From Lineus longissimus (taxonomy: Eukaryota; Nemertea; Pilidiophora; Heteronemertea; Lineidae), in the NCBI RefSeq assembly GCF_910592395.1, contig NC_088315.1, positions 19,014,219 to 19,078,218 on the forward strand: 64,000 bases of DNA. The letters are read 5' to 3'. The position numbers and the translations under genes are program-made. Positions 43,401 to 46,400 of this stretch are shown piece by piece. The notes under the pieces were generated by a model. That model was not told the DNA's origin. It worked only from the letters and a program-made list of their open reading frames with translations, and ran no database searches. The first letter of the stretch is position 1, and each line of letters begins with the position of its first letter.

Positions 43401-46400
43401 TGCACACAAATAATTTAGAGTGCCCCCTCTGGGGCCAACTTCACACGACAACAAAAAAACTCAGTCATTAGGTTCTTTCTGTCCAACAATCTCATGAGTG
43501 TCCTAACCCTGGATGAGTCTACCATACTGCTAGCATGACCAAAATTGCCAAAAAAAACATTTCAGACGCCACAAATATCAAATCTCGACAGACAGTGTTT
43601 GTGTTTTGGATTTATAGAGCTTCTGCACGTTAAATTTTTTTCAGTTTCCACACATAATCGACGGTGAGGAAAGTTAATCGATTTTCTCCGACAGTGATTT
43701 CCCGAGCCATTATTACTGACTATTCACACACGATTTACCGCTCTTGTTGTCAACAAACAGACCTGCATGAATCATAAAATCGCTTGCGCTGAAAATGAAA
43801 AGTCCGTGAAATCTTTAGGTCATAGATTAACCCAACTGTGAAGGTGAATAGCGGAACCAGTTCCACTGAATAGCTGATTTATTTATTGTTCGCAAGTGTG
43901 ACACACGAATCTAAAATACAACGCATACTACATTCATAAAGCAGATATAATACATAGTAGATATGATCTTATCGAACGGTGTGGCTATTCTTGTTACCGT
44001 AATGACATTCCCGTAGGCGACGTTAGTTTTGGTAACGCATGTGCTGGTGGAAATTTCGCCAAGCGGTGCCCAGCTTAAAGTAAAACATACTCAGGTTAGC
44101 AAGAGCCAAAACTTGCTTTAAAAATGAAAAAATCTTTTCGAGATTACTCAGAGGTCACTTAAGAGTCAGAGGATTCATGGAACTATAGTTTTACGAAAAC
44201 TTTACAAATACGTAAACCTAAGTTCCTTGTATCTGGTGTCTTTGCCAGAGCAGGATCAAGACCCCACCCAGTAAGAAACATGAGTAGCTTGCGATGAACT
44301 CTGCCTCTGACTGAAGACGGACGCACTATGAATAGACCAATAACCAAATTGGTGCCCAACCTTCGTGGCATGTAAAAAGGCTCACCAGCCATCCGGACTT
44401 GGAGGAGGCAAGAGATAATCAAATAATAATTCCGGTAGAATTTGCAGAACACCTTCAAAAAAGAAGCTATCATAGCTTCTTTATCAGTATCACCATGGAA
44501 ACATAACATAGGCCTACTTAAAACATTTCATATTTCTCTCAACTGCTAAACCAATATAAAAATATTCGAACACAAGCATAGGCCTTATGTAGGCTTCCCT
44601 AAAAAGCCTGAGGCGACTTCCTAACTTCAAAGACGAAACACTCAGGCCACACCATTTCGATATCTTGAAAAGCGGGGAGAACGCATAGTTTTCTTTGCGG
44701 GAAGGAAACAAATTTCTAAAACGAGAAAACTTCTCTTTTAAGCCTAATAAATGAACAGGTGACTTTTGGTGGATGACCTGTTACAAAAGAGCATAAATCC
44801 ATCAAGGAAATCAGTTGCAATTTGTACCAGACTGATCAGTTCACTCCTGTGATGGCATTTTACCGTAGTGATGTGGCATTTTACAGGAGTGTTGTGGCAT
44901 TTTACGGTAGTGTTGTGGCATTTTACGGTAGTGATGTGGCATTTTACAGGAGTGTTGTGGCATTTTACAGGAGTGTTGTGGCATTTTACGGTAGTGATGT
45001 GGCATTTTACAGGAGTGTTGTGGCATTTTACAGGAGTGTTGTGGCATTTTACGGTAGTGATATGGCATTTTACAGGAGTGTTGTGGCATCTTACAGTAGT
45101 GATATGGCATTTTACAGTAGTGATATGGCATTTTACGGTGGTGATGTGGCATTTTACTGGAGTGTTGTGGCATTTTACGGGAGTGGTAGCAATTCAAGTT
45201 GAAGCAAGGATGGCCACGAGAGTTGTCCATCACCCCCGCAAAAAATTGCTGGGCGTTTACAGGAGCGGGTGTGATCTGTCTCCTGGCTGCCACTGGGAAT
45301 ACATGTAGGTTCTCAGCCGAGACATATTGGTGTTGCCTGACAGTCAACATACCAACAGACATAGTACACTCTGGCGAAATTTGTGCATTCTCCTGTCAAC
45401 ATGATTATGACCCAGAATATGTAATCCATGCCGGCGGCAAGGAAAGGATTGACAGTGTCCCATTGTCAGACATATTTGAATTTCTGGCTTCCTGCTAGCA
45501 AGGCATATGATTATTGAGGCCAACTTGGTCACTAACAAGACCGCGGCGAATTAGACTAAAAGGATTATCTTTGGTGTAATTCTTAAATTCTATAATGCTT
45601 GCTTTCGTTTGGCTTTAATATTAGTTTGATTAAAGACATGCATGTATGGTGTGATAAATTGACAAACTGTAACACATATTTTTTCCGAACACACATAAAG
45701 TTCTACTGCGGGGTATAGATTAAAGAGGGACTATAGGCAAGAGCAGAGGGGCTAATTTGGCCATCTTCAGGTGGCTAATATAGACAGTAAGGCCACTGGA
45801 TAATGTCAGATTCAGCACTTGATATAGTTCTCAGACAAGCGTGAATCATTTGGCCGTACTGTGAGATGGTGAGAGACTCCTATTGGCGACTTTCTGTAAC
45901 TTTATCTTGCCTGTCTAGGTGCTGCCGTAATTGTCCCTTTAAGAGTGTCAGTGAAAATAATTTGAAAAGTACATGAAGTATAAAGATATGACTGATGAGG
46001 ATCATTTAGTGCCATATGGTCTTGGTCTAAACCCGGCTGGGCAATCGTTCCAAGCTGAATTGAGGACCGTGAATATACTGGCCTACAGGCGTATTCATGT
46101 ACCCATCAAGACCTGTGCGGACAGAGTAAAAACAACGCCCAAGTGTTGATGACAAAACGAAATCATGACTCCTGATGTGAGCCAACAGAACCAGCAAATG
46201 AGCAATAACATCACAGCATGCGATGGATCTCACAAGACGTGATTAGTTCCAACGAGGCCATTTTGACTCATTTGTCGTCTTTCTGGTAAAAACGACCTCC
46301 TCAGCCCCGAAAAGGTACAGGATTGGCTGTGCCTTTTTGCAGATTTCCTCAGCTGCTACCCCATTGCCTTGACGCATGTGTCTTATTGCAAGAAGAACTG

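Noticed and set aside
44183-44509. 108-residue minus-strand open frame with a start codon
   Set aside because: No motif, no splice signals and no phase fit to the carboxypeptidase gene.
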